A DNA stretch of 64,000 nt from Cadophora sp. MPI-SDFR-AT-0126. Lineage: Eukaryota > Ascomycota > Leotiomycetes > Helotiales > Ploettnerulaceae. Each line of letters starts with the position of its first letter. Within the stretch, counting starts at the first letter, position 1. Made by a program: the position numbers and the translations under genes. The notes beneath the pieces were generated by a model. It worked only from the letters and a program-made list of their open reading frames with translations. It did no database searches and had not been told where the DNA came from. Shown here in pieces: positions 46,078 through 56,195 of the stretch. The stretch covers positions 3,705,132 to 3,769,131 of the forward strand of contig JAGMVK010000003.1 of assembly GCA_020747065.1 (NCBI GenBank), in the 5' to 3' direction.

Positions 46078-46553
46078 TTATGTGATAGACATTTGGCTCC
46101 AAGACTTTGTTACACTATATATCCACTCAACCAATGCAGGAGGCCATTTGCTCTCATTTAATGGAACGGTCCGGTAGGTTCCGGGAAGTTGGAACCACTG
46201 AACGGGAACCAATGCACGGCCCGGCGCGCCCGTGGTCATGGGGTGAGTTGAGCTTTTAGCAACTGGCATGTGCACAGGGCTGAAGTCGCAAAGGTTCAAG
46301 AGCTCTGCAAGTCCATGCGTGCAAAACCCTGCACGGCACTCAACCAGCTGCCAAGAGGCTCTTCAGCCCTACGCAACCAAGACGCCCGCTGACCTTGGTA
46401 TAGAAACTTCACGGCACTTTCCATGTTGAAGTTCCAACCTTTAGGTTTCCAGCTTCTTCGAGCATTCCGGAGCTGAACACCAGCTGTTCCCAAGGTCCTC
46501 GCGGGCCAGACAAGCCAGCTAATAGGAAGAGACGGAAGCCTTACCGAAAGCAT
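46078..46553 (-). pseudogene. Unrecognised gene remnant of normal composition
   Basis: A 480-bp island of ordinary GC content in AT-rich DNA. Two minus-strand frames carry protein-like sequence: one from an ATG at 46551-46553 to a stop at 46296, the other ending at 46078 with ALVPVQWFQLPGTYRTVPLN and WPPALVEWIY. The two overlap in different frames, so a frameshift or lost intron is likely. I do not recognise the family. Confidence 0.25.
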
Positions 46554-47592
46554 CTGCAAAAAATTATTCAGCTTGTGTCGTTTGTGGCGCCATGTGCGAC
46601 ATAATGCCTCTCGATGAAAGGCTGGTCGGCTGCTAGAATATGTTTTGTCATTTTGTTACAGCATACTCAATCTGCAAAGCAGGAACTAGCCGACAGAGTG
46701 GGATTTAGATTGGTTTAGTGGTCTTATGTGATCGTAATGGGAAGTTTTGATAGGTTTAAAAGAGTCCAAAAACCTTGCCCTACTACGGCGGGCCGAAGGA
46801 CAATAAATGCTCGAACCTTGTACAACACACATGATTCTTAGTGGATGAGCGAGTCGAGTAAGAGGAATGGCCTTACTAATAATGGTATATCACAAACACA
46901 TGCTCTTGAAAGGAATTATGATCTCAACTGAATCATCTTACTAGTACGATTAAGATGTAAATAACAGTCTTAAAACTTATATCCTTTAACGCGGAGTTAT
47001 TACGTATCTCTTGGAACATTAGGGGAATTATTCAAGTGAACACTGCTCTAACATTCTACTTGTATTAGACTAGCGGGTTTGAATACGACCAGCCTGTATT
47101 AGACGCTATTCAATTTTCATAAGAGGTTGTAAAACATATTTATACATTTCATTACATCAATTGATGTTTCTATTGATAAGGTTCACTTGGCTTCTTAAGA
47201 TCTATTTTAGAGCCTTTAAAATCAGATTAATTAGTATAATTATAAGGTTTTTTTTATATAATCTCTTTTTATATATAGAATATTATTATAAATTAAATTC
47301 TTGTTAAATTCTTATTAAATTAAAGTAAATGTTTTTTCGCGATTTTTAATCTTTGAATCTTATTATATGAAAAATATTATTATTTATAATACTAAGAAAA
47401 ATGTCTTAGTCGCGTCAGCGCTAGCTAGTTTTCTTATATATAAACTCGCTTCTTTTCTCCTTTCACTATTTACCTTAAATCCTAAAAATAACGCTTAAGA
47501 TCTTTTTCACTATAACTTTTAAAATAATTTAAATAATTACAAGTAAAAAGTTCGCGACTTACTAATATTCGTGATTTATTAATAAATTACGT
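46554..47592. other. Intergenic, mixed then AT-rich
   Basis: No gene or named repeat is recognised. Confidence 0.35.
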
Positions 47593-47594
47593 TA

Positions 47595-48027
47595 ACGTGG
47601 TTTATCACCGAGTCGGACATATCACCGAGTCGGACAAAAAATTTACATACAAAAAACGTCCGTGCACCCTAGACAACTTCTTTAATTATTAATAAAAAGC
47701 TTAAATAATTTTTATATAATAAATTTAATAAATAAATATTTTATATTTCAAGTTTGATATAAATTCTATTAATAAATAAAAAGATATTAATAAAAAGATA
47801 AATTACAAGGATTAAAATTAGCGTTATCTTAATTATATAATAAGTAATTAATAATTTTGAAAATTTTGAATTATAAGATGTTCTTTTATATTATAAATAA
47901 ATCAAGATCTAAATTTTAAGTAATTTTATTAATAATTAAAGAAGTTGTTTAGGGTGGCACGGACGTTTTTTGTATGTAAATTTTTTGTCCGACTCGGTGA
48001 TATGTCCGACTCGGTGATAAACCACGT
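47595..48027. repeat. MITE, 433 bp, TA target site (copy 1)
   Basis: The termini are ACGTGGTTTATC ... GATAAACCACGT with near-perfect inverted repeats of about 105 bp. Each contains two tandem copies of TATCACCGAGTCGGACA. TA flanks both ends (47593-47594, 48028-48029). The interior is AT-rich and non-coding. An identical-length copy in reverse orientation lies at 63093-63525. Confidence 0.88.
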
Positions 48028-48029
48028 TA

Positions 48030-48873
48030 TATTAATTTTAGATTTTTCATTAATTTTTAAATTATATTAAGTAAAATAAAAGCCTTCTATTATGAAGTTT
48101 AATTATATATCTTTCTGTTCTCTTTTGTTGCTTATATCAATATGCTAAAACCCTTTTAGTCTGGGGTCCTATCGCGTTAATCGAGTCTATACGTCTCTTG
48201 ATAGGCTGAGGTTCTGGTCAAATCGCGGGCTTGTCGTGTTTCTCAATGCATGAGCTAATAACTGCCTGCTTATTGTGGTCTTATTCGTCCCTCAGCCAGG
48301 ATACCGCATTTCTGCTTCACTTTTATCTCAATTGCGACCCGTCAAAGCCACCAAGCATCGCATCTATCAACACCAATCAGGGAACAAATTTGAAACGCAA
48401 CACTCAGCAATTTGCTTTTTGTGGCTGGCGGGGTTCTCCAGAGGTGGCCGTGACAGTTTCTGCATGTGAAGACTTCGTTAGTGAGGCAGCTTGCATTCTT
48501 GCTCTATTCAGCTCAGAGTTTGGTTAGGTGGCGCTATTTGATAGGACGATTCTCTATTATGGCTGTTTGTGAAGTCAATCCATTCATGGATGGGCTGTGC
48601 CGTTTCGTAACGTCCTTCGCAGGAAGATAATCTCTCCAAAGCTTTAGGCAAAGGGGGCGCATTGGAACTTGGCAGCTGAGAAGCAACTCGTATTCCTTCT
48701 TGGCTGAGGGTGCTTGCCACTGACCCCGTATTCATCATGTTTTGTCAACACCGAATAAGTTTACGTGAACGACCAAGCGATCTCTATATAATTCCACGAC
48801 TCCCCCGTACCAAGGCCGCTTCTCAAACCTCATATCAAATTCTTTCTCTAATCAAATAACCCGAACAACCACT
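48030..48873. other. Promoter side of the subtilase gene
   Basis: AT-rich to about 48120, then normal composition up to the subtilase start. A 98-codon plus-strand frame at 48231-48527 has no motif and is not called. Confidence 0.4.
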
Positions 48874-50310
48874 ATGGCCGAGCTTGTAACGCCTCCACTA
48901 GGGGAGCCAGAGCTCATCGTTGTCTTCAAGGCGGACTCCAACATCCATAGCTCAAGCCGTGGATTAGAATCCCCTGCATCGGACGTATCTACTTTGAACG
49001 GCATCCTCGATCAGTATGGATGCAGCATCAAGCCATTATTTGGTTTGAGTGAGGACCGACTTCGTCGTCAACAGACCGAAGTCGCCGCCAGTGCCCCAGA
49101 CGATGAGCCTGTACCTGACCTTAACACGTTCTACCAAGTTACAGCACCATCGGGCACCCTTGAGCTGCTCGCTGAGAGGCTCAACTCCGAAGACTTGGTT
49201 GATGCAGCATACGTCAAGCCAGGAGGTGCTCCGCCTCACACATTCGATCAGCTTACGCCCGAAGATGCCCCAGCCATGACACCAGATTTCAGCGCAAATC
49301 AAGGCTACCTTGGTGTTGCTCCAGCTGGAATTGATGCGAGATTTGCTTGGACGAGGCCTGGGGGTGGCGGTAAGGGTGTTCGCGTGATCGACTGCGAGTG
49401 GGCATGGCGCTTCACTCACGAAGATCTCCTTGTCAATCAGGGTGGTGTTGTTGCAGGATCGAGTGTTGGCGATAGCAACCATGGCACAGCAGTGGTCGGC
49501 GTCTTGAGCGGTGATCGCAATACCTATGGCATCCTAGGCATCGTCCCTGATGCAACAATTGGCGCGTCTTCGTTTGCAACCCAGGCCACCGCCACCGCAA
49601 TCAAGGTTGCTGCGGACAAGCTTTGGCCTGGAGACTTGATTTTGCTAGAAATCCATAGACCGGGACCGAGGACGCCAAATCCGCCTCAAGGTCAGCTTGG
49701 CTACATCGCTATCGAGTGGTGGCCAGACGATTTTGCCGCGATCAGGTATGCGGTTGCCAAAGGAATCACTGTTGTCGAGGCAGCTGGCAACGGCTCTCAG
49801 AACTTGGATGATCCAATCTACAACATCAGACCAGTTGGCTTCCCATCCACTTGGCAGAACCCTTTCAATGCAGCTAATCCATCTTCGGGCGCAGTGGTCG
49901 TTGGTGCCGGAGCGCCCCCACCAGGTACACACGGACGTGACTGGGGCCCCGACAGATCCAGACTCGGCTTCTCCAACTGGGGAAACAGGGTTGACTGCCA
50001 AGGTTGGGGTCGCGAGGTCACCTCAACGGGATATGGCGACCTGCAAGGAGGTGCCGATCCGGACTTGCACTACACCAACATTTTTAGCGGCACCTCTAGC
50101 GCTTCGCCAATAGTCACTGGTGCTATAGCCAGCGTCCAGGGTTGTCGACGTGAGGCTGGGAAACGACATCTCAATCCTGCCCAGATCCGTCCTCTGCTGC
50201 GTACTGGCAATTCGCCGCAGCAGGATGCTCCTGGGAGGCCTGCCACACAGCGGATTGGTCCAAGGCCAAACCTTAGGACGCTCATTCCGGCGGCAATGCT
50301 ACTTCCATGA
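48874..50310 (+). CDS. Subtilisin-like serine peptidase (S8), intronless, no signal peptide
   Basis: The gene encodes a 478-aa single-exon protein. The catalytic triad is visible: D173 in VRVIDCEW, H203 in SNHGTAVVGV, S408 in GTSSASPIV, with the oxyanion N306 in EAAGNG. The N-terminal about 150 residues are not a classical I9 propeptide with secretion signal; there is no hydrophobic leader, so it is probably cytosolic. The C-terminus (HLNPAQIRPLLRTGNSPQQD then RIGPRPNLR) resembles, from memory, bacterial S8 peptidases more than fungal proteinase K or kexin types. The start ATG follows AACCACT, an acceptable context. It stands alone among transposons. Horizontal acquisition is possible but needs a phylogeny. 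Confidence 0.88.
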   Translation: MAELVTPPLGEPELIVVFKADSNIHSSSRGLESPASDVSTLNGILDQYGCSIKPLFGLSEDRLRRQQTEVAASAPDDEPVPDLNTFYQVTAPSGTLELLAERLNSEDLVDAAYVKPGGAPPHTFDQLTPEDAPAMTPDFSANQGYLGVAPAGIDARFAWTRPGGGGKGVRVIDCEWAWRFTHEDLLVNQGGVVAGSSVGDSNHGTAVVGVLSGDRNTYGILGIVPDATIGASSFATQATATAIKVAADKLWPGDLILLEIHRPGPRTPNPPQGQLGYIAIEWWPDDFAAIRYAVAKGITVVEAAGNGSQNLDDPIYNIRPVGFPSTWQNPFNAANPSSGAVVVGAGAPPPGTHGRDWGPDRSRLGFSNWGNRVDCQGWGREVTSTGYGDLQGGADPDLHYTNIFSGTSSASPIVTGAIASVQGCRREAGKRHLNPAQIRPLLRTGNSPQQDAPGRPATQRIGPRPNLRTLIPAAMLLP

Positions 50311-51473
50311 TCTCGCCAACATATTCATGCCTGTGGCCCTCGGGCTCAGAAGTTTCGGCTGCAGTTAGAGAATCTCACGGACAGGGAAGGTTAAGTCATC
50401 GCAGGTGAGGTCACGAAGGTTGAGATGAATGGGTAATTTTCCTCAGTAGGCAGTTTAGTGGGCATTCCCAGGGCGATGTGTAGGGCCTCACCCCCTTTTA
50501 AGCACTTTCCAGAAAACAAAGCTCCTGATATCTTAAGTTATCGTTCTCAATACAGATTTTGCCTCTATGCCGACTTCACGCTCTTGATTCTGACGTCTCC
50601 CTCCCTTATTTAGTGTTTATAGGTGTGCTATTCTCACGAGTTAAGGCCTTATTATGTCTCTATTACCTATCCTATCTTATCTTTTAAGTCCCTACCCTAC
50701 TATTCCGTGCACCTCGCAATTTTACTACTACTTGTAAATAACACTTAATAACTTTATAATGCTTTAATTTTAATATAATCTTTTATAATATTAGAATCTC
50801 TTGCTGAATTGGAATTAATAATTACAATTTTCTAATCTCTAGCTGTAATTTAAGCTTTTTAAATAATTTAAATATTTGTAAACTTAGAATTTAAACTAAT
50901 ACTTCTATCTTTAGAAATCCTCGGGTTTGCGACGTAAATCTAGAATCCGTAGGTGAAATGATCCTGGATTAAGGGGGAGGGCACGGACTAGTTTATTATA
51001 AATCTTATACTATAAATCTAGAATACTCCTAGCGCTAGGGGAGTCTCTTCTATAGCTACTAGTAAGTAGAGGGAAAAGATCTAATTATTAGGGGCTATAA
51101 GTAATTCTTTTATTTACTTGTTGGCGTAGTAGGTGCTACTTTATATATCTTATAGCTACTGCCTTCGGCTTAGATATAATATCTAGGTTCGATATCTAAG
51201 GTAGTACTTATACTACTTAAAAAGAGTATTATTAAAGGCTCTCATAGAGCTATTTAGTAGTTATAACCTATAGGCGATAGAGGTAGAGCTAGCGCGACTA
51301 CTAGTAAAGGCTATTCTAGGGCTAAGGCTTCTTAATAGCTTCTAGTACTTAATCTCTACATGAGGCGAGGGCTGATTTCAGTTAAATCGGCGTTTATATT
51401 CGGTAAGCGTAATTAAAATAGGTTTAGCGTGTCAGTTAAATTAGGACTTAAATCGATAGGTGGTGAAGGACTA
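50311..51473. other. 3' flank of the subtilase, then AT-rich DNA
   Basis: Normal composition to about 50640, then AT-rich sequence with many CTAG/TAGC words. No gene is recognised. Confidence 0.4.
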
Positions 51474-52015
51474 ACGTCTCACCCCTAGTTTCCGCCCACC
51501 CCTACATTCCGCCCACCCTACTAATTCCGTCACCTGATTTTCAACACTTAATATTTCTATTCTGCGTTAACTTCTATATAAGATATTATAGAATCTGAAT
51601 CTCCTTTACTTTCTAATTCTACAAGTTTAATTTAGCGTTCTCTAGCTACGATTTAAGCCTCCCTAATTGCACGTGTTCTTATAAACCAGGAATTTAGACT
51701 AGTTAGGACTTTCTTTCTTTTCCTTAGCCGTACTTACTCCAATCTCTCTTCCAACTTTTTAACCCTTATATTCGCCTTCCCTAATTCGTAGTCTCTTTTA
51801 TCCATTCCCTTTATAACCTTCCTAAAGAGTAAACGATTAACTAGAAGTTAGTTATATAACCCGCTAACTAGGGTCCGAATCTGTACGTATATCTCTTTCC
51901 AGTTTCTTAGAGTATATAACTTAATTGAAGTGTCGGAAACCTCTAGAGGTAGTATTAGCATCTCTTGAAGCTTTAAGAGAGTCGGATTTATCGATTTATT
52001 ACTATTTTCCAAGGG
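51474..52015 (-). mobile_element. Truncated pogo/Fot1-like element (3' part)
   Basis: Begins ACGTCTCACCCC after a TA (51472-51473) and contains CCGCCCACCC blocks like the terminal repeats of 28293-30109. The following about 500 bp match the reverse complement of about 29580-30109, including the GAAGTTAACGC region and the transposase tail (minus-strand KANIRVKKLEERLE). Homology ends near 52015; the other end is lost. It is less mutated than the full copy. Confidence 0.75.
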
Positions 52016-52179
52016 TAAAGGGCTTAGGGTTTGAGGTTTGGGTTTGATTTGGCTCTAACTAGCTAACTTGCTACAGGTGCTTTTTACTCTCTCTCTAACT
52101 CTCGAAAAACAGGTATTAAATACAAAGAGTGAAGTACTATAAATACAGAAGGAGAACGCTATATTACAGAAGGAGAGGT

Positions 52180-52480
52180 ACCCTAGGGTAGGTGTAGTAT
52201 AAGGTGTACTACAGGGTAGTTATAGTGTGTATCAGAGGTTAGGTGTAGCGTGTACCGCAGGGCAGGTGTAGTGTGTACTGTAGGGTAGGTGTAGTATGTA
52301 CCGCAGGGTAGGTGTAGTGTGTATCGCAGAGTAAGTGTAGTGTGTACTCCAGGGTAGTTGTAGTGTGTATCAGAGGTTAGGTGTAGCGTGTACCGCAGGG
52401 TAGGTGTAGTGTGTACTGTAGGGCAGGTGTAGTGTGTATCAGAGGGTAGGTGTAGTGTATATTGTAGGATAGGTGTAGTA
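52180..52480. repeat. Minisatellite, 23-bp unit, about 13 copies
   Basis: The unit is GTACCGCAGGGTAGGTGTAGTGT with variants (GTACTGTAGGG, GTATCAGAGGT). It lies directly after the stop of the LINE fragment in the LINE reading direction, so it may be its 3' tail. Confidence 0.85.
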
Positions 52481-52489
52481 TATAGCGTA

Positions 52490-53345
52490 CTACTTGCGTA
52501 CTAGAATCGAGGTTGCAGCGATACCTCGAGCCTGAGTTAGAGTTAGAGCGATATACGTATCGAGCCACTTAGCTCTAGAGGGCCCTAAGAGGTCCTGTAG
52601 AGCCTTGTAAGCTATTGCTGTATCTCTCTCCATAAGGCCGCCGGCCGAGATAATTAGGGGGTGAAATACAGGGCCTAGGTCGCTATATTTACAGCGTTTA
52701 GCGTTCGCGGCCTCTGTGAGTGTAGCGTAGGCTTCCTCTCGTGCTGAGTCCTTGTTAATAGCGACGATCTGTACGTCGTAGTAGTATCTGGAGGTACCTA
52801 AGAGTACTGAGAAATCAGGCCGTTGGCTATTTTCAGGGGGTATAGACGCTATAGCTGTAGGCGTAGGCTCTGATTCGACTTTTAGGTCTTCCCGGCTAGA
52901 AAGGGTAGTTGTAAATGCACGGGTAACCTAGTTGTGGCGTACTATCCAGCGTCTCTCAGCACCTCTACAGGTATCTTCGTGGCCTATTTGCGGGTAGGCG
53001 CCACAGGCTGTACAGGGAGTGATTGGAGGCTTTACAGGGAGTAAGAGCCTAGTCCGTAGTGCTTCGGTCACTATAGAGTCCGCTAAAAGGTGGTGTTTTT
53101 GCGTGGGTAGGACTCTAAGCCAGTGTCTTCCAAGGTAGCTAGCGTTCTCTAGCATTGATTTTAGCGCTTCCTTCGATAGGGTAGGTAAGAGCTTCTCTTA
53201 TAGGCCTTCGTTAACGCTAGTATAGACCTTCTGAGCGTTCGGTAGCGCTAGATCAGGGGGTTCCGGGTAGATTTTAGGGCATATTACCTCTAGAATCGGT
53301 TGAGAAGCTGCCTTAGCTGCTCTATATAGCCCTGGAGCTAATAAG
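52490..53345 (-). mobile_element. Tad-like LINE fragment, C-terminal end of the polyprotein
   Basis: A single minus-strand frame with two stops reads about 285 codons to TAG at 52490-52492. It includes a zinc knuckle-like CTACGAYPQIGHEDTC (near 53000), ERRWIVRHN, RPDFSVLLG, YYYDVQIVAIN and HPLIISAGGLME. This order is the usual C-terminal tail of fungal Tad-clade LINE ORF2 proteins. The reverse transcriptase itself is missing, so this is a truncated copy. Confidence 0.8.
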
Positions 53346-53399
53346 GCGTGTTAAGGGAGCCCTAGGCCTCCTTCACTCACTGGAATTGAGAGTAGTGCC

Positions 53400-53770
53400 G
53401 GTCGAATTTTTTTAGTCGGCTTCGCCGAAGCTAGGGCTTAAAATATATTCCTTAACCCTAAGCTTGACCCTAAGCTTGACCCTAAGCTTAACCCTAAGTA
53501 TTATATATATAATATATATAATATATTAAGGCTAGCGCCTTGTATCGCTTCGCGATAAATTTGAGGGTATAGAGTCAACTCTAAGCTCGACCCTAAGCTC
53601 GACTCTAAGATTGATCCTAAGCCTGACCCTAAGGTTGACCCTAAGTATTATATATTATATATATAATATATTAAGGCTAGCGCCTTGCATCGCTTCGCAA
53701 TAAATTTACAGGTATAGGGTTAACGCTAAGCTCGACCCTAAGCTCGACCCTAAGGTTGACCCTACCTCTT
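53400..53770. repeat. CCCTAA-containing tandem repeats
   Basis: Runs of CCCTAAGCTTGA (12-bp period) contain the telomeric hexamer CCCTAA. They alternate with a block TTAAGGCTAGCGCCTTG plus CGCTTCGCGATAAATTT; that block recurs 145 bp apart (53526, 53671). An AT-rich palindrome (ATTATATATATAATATA) precedes each block. The strand sense is opposite to the TTAGGG of the chromosome end. Confidence 0.75.
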
Positions 53771-53880
53771 ATGTGAGGCTGGTGTTTTGGTAAAACACCA
53801 AAACTCGGGTGCATTGATTGGCCCGAGCGCTGCTGACTAAGACAGTTTCCGGTAAGACACCATTCGGTAAGACACCATGC

Positions 53881-55225
53881 TGTAACGTACGGTCGAGCTG
53901 GTGTTGCTCAAGAGTGCGAAGGTTGGTGGGTTGGTAGGTAAGGACGCTGTCACTTAATCAAGACTAATAACCGTTATAAGTTACGAAGTATATATAGCAA
54001 TACTATATTTAAGTTAAGTATAAGGCTTCTATTTACTATAAGAAACGCTAGCTAGTTATATAGAACCCTCACACTAGTAAATCAGTTAAATCACTTAAAT
54101 TATTATCTAAACTCAAGAAATCTAGATAATTCATCCCGTAACTCCCTATCACGTAACCTATAGCTTCTCTGTGCTAAGTTAAGCTCCGAGCGAGCCTAAC
54201 TATACCGAGCCTCAGGGCTATATCACATGTTATAGCTAATAGTTATAACACTATCCCCTTTCTGCCTTAGTGCGTCCCCGCACTTTAGATATACAGTAAG
54301 AAACATCGAGTCTTAATAATAACTATCTTTTCTATTCACTATACCCCCTAGCCGTCACGAACACTTAAAAGAGAACTAATAAAACCTCCTCTCCTATATC
54401 CTTCGTCGCAGCTTTAAAATACCTTCTTATTCTCGTTATAAAAAGGATCCCCGAAGAGTCTATATCGTCTCTTCTAACTCCAATTAATACGCCAAGTATA
54501 TTCGCGCTAGCGGAAATATAAAGTATAATATTTAGGGCCCTTTAAAGAGTGACTAGCGCAAGCTAAAGCAGACCAAGGCCGAGCTCTCCCTTACTTAGGA
54601 GGAGGCCTAACGCGATTAGCAGAAGCTGATTAAGAAGCTAGCTACGTAGTAGGCTAAAATTTCTTAAATAAATAAATAAAGGGAATTATTTTGTATAAAA
54701 GCGGCAGAGATACTTCATCGTAGTCTCTGTTCTCTAGATAAGTTAGAGATTATAGAGGAGAGGGAGCGCTAGATAACTGAGTAAGTAGAGGCCCCCGCTC
54801 CGCCAGTAGCTACCGCGGAGCCTCTAGATCCCGTGCTAGCTAAGCAGCTAGCTAATTTTAATCCCTCTAATCCTATATAATCGGCCTTAAGTTTAAGCAG
54901 CGCTAATTCCTAGGAGTCACTTAGGTTTTTAACTAGAACCGTTAGATCAGATCTAAGTAGTTCAAATTTCACATAAGTTCCCAAGAGTTTTCCTTATATC
55001 TATACCCTTTCCATTTTATTAAGTATTCTTACTAATCCTTAGTAGTAATCCAAGTATTAAGTAGTTCCTCTACTTCGTATATATCAGAGTTATTTTCTAG
55101 TTAAAGTCCCTTATCCGTTACTAGTAGTATTAATCCCTTAGTAAGTTCTAGTAAAGACATATAAAAAACTAAGTATACTTTAAAACCTTTAAGTAGTTTT
55201 AACTAGTAATTAACTAGTCCTTTCT
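53881..55225 (-). mobile_element. Truncated gypsy copy: LTR plus adjoining internal sequence
   Basis: The LTR at 53881-54250 matches the gypsy LTRs and is less mutated. The next 975 bp match 34756-35720 of the full element (starting CTATCCCC and CCTTAGTGCGTCC) and stop abruptly at about 55225. The rest of the element is missing. A 15-base word, CCTACCTCTTATGTG, occurs at 53761-53775 and again at 55229-55243, just outside the truncation. Confidence 0.82.
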
Positions 55226-55228
55226 ACT

Positions 55229-55800
55229 CCTACCTCTTATGTGGGGGCCCTTTTGCGGTCCAAAAGGGGGGCGCGGGCCTGGGAGCGGCCCGTGCCGCCC
55301 CCGCGCGCACGGACTTACAGTCAAAAAGGTTACATCCTAAAAGGCCTGGACCGCAGGTGCGGCTCCGTCCCCTCCTCCCGCTAGCCGCCTGCCTCGTAGC
55401 GTTAAATAGGACCTCTCCCCAGCCGACGCTGACGTGCTGAAAGGGAGCACACCACGGAGAGGGGCAGGAGGACGTCACAACCGACCGTCGTCGATCGAAC
55501 CCGGCCCCTGTTGGCTCGTCAAGCAAGCTCTCTCCCAATCAGCCTCTTGGAGCTCCGGTACAGCTCGCTCGCTCGGTGTATAGAAGGAAGAGAAGAGAGA
55601 AGAGAGCCGGGATGAGAGAGGGAAGAGAGCCTATATATAGAGAGAGTCGTCGAAGCGAGGGCGGACGAGAAGGAGTCTGGCGAGGAGTCCGCGGGAGACG
55701 TCCGATCGACCTCCCTGCGCCGCGTACTGCACCTTTCCCCCCTTCCCCCCTTCGCAAGTACTAAGGTCTCCATATATAGGAATAAGCAAGTTCACTTCAT
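55229..55800. repeat. GC-rich subtelomeric sequence
   Basis: A GC-rich block with GGGGGCCCTTTTGCGGTCC, CACGGACTTACAGTC and long purine tracts. A diverged relative is at 58496-58610 (GGCCCCTTTTGCAGCTC, CACGGACTTA). Open frames on both strands are by-products of base composition. Confidence 0.5.
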
Positions 55801-55808
55801 AATCTTCC

Positions 55809-55961
55809 AATCGATCCTATAGCTCAGCGGTAACTTAGAGCGCCTAGTACTATTCCGTGGAGGTCCCACCCAAGTTCAATCCTTAGTGAGATCTATGCCT
55901 CGGATAACAACAGCGAAAGTCTTCTCGGGGGGCCTTTACTGTTGTTATCCAAGACTCTTTT

Positions 55962-55992
<31 letters not shown>

Positions 55993-56000
55993 CTCTTCTC
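55809..56000 (+). repeat. tRNA-like SINE candidate with pyrimidine tail
   Basis: At 55809 GATCCTATAGCTCAGCGG carries a perfect RNA polymerase III A-box (TAGCTCAGCGG) and GCTC/GAGC that would pair as a D-stem. At about 55873 AAGTTCAATCC resembles a B-box. The 5' and 3' ends (GATCCTA, GTGAGATC) could pair loosely. A CTTT-rich tract follows at 55955-56030. It could be a tRNA-derived SINE or a decayed tRNA; no normal anticodon arm is obvious. Confidence 0.4.
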
Positions 56001-56195
56001 CTTCCTCCTCCCTTCCAGGTTAATCCTCTCCTCCTTTCCCTTCTCCCAGGGAAAGCAGTAGGGAGGTAGTATATCCGAGTCTGGAATCCGTGTAGGGTTC
56101 TGTACTGGAAGAGGATGTATAGTTTAAGCGAGGCCGAGTAAACAATGCGACGTACAGCTAGTATCAAGAGGCAATCCGTACAGTCCATGCATCCG

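Noticed and set aside
48231..48527. Plus-strand ORF of 98 codons upstream of the subtilase
   Set aside because: No conserved motif; more likely promoter/leader sequence.
52377..52568. Minus-strand ORF with repeated YTL/HLP-type residues
   Set aside because: It is the translation of the 23-bp minisatellite.
55230..55773. Overlapping ORFs in the GC-rich block
   Set aside because: Several frames are open on both strands, as expected from GC and purine-run composition.
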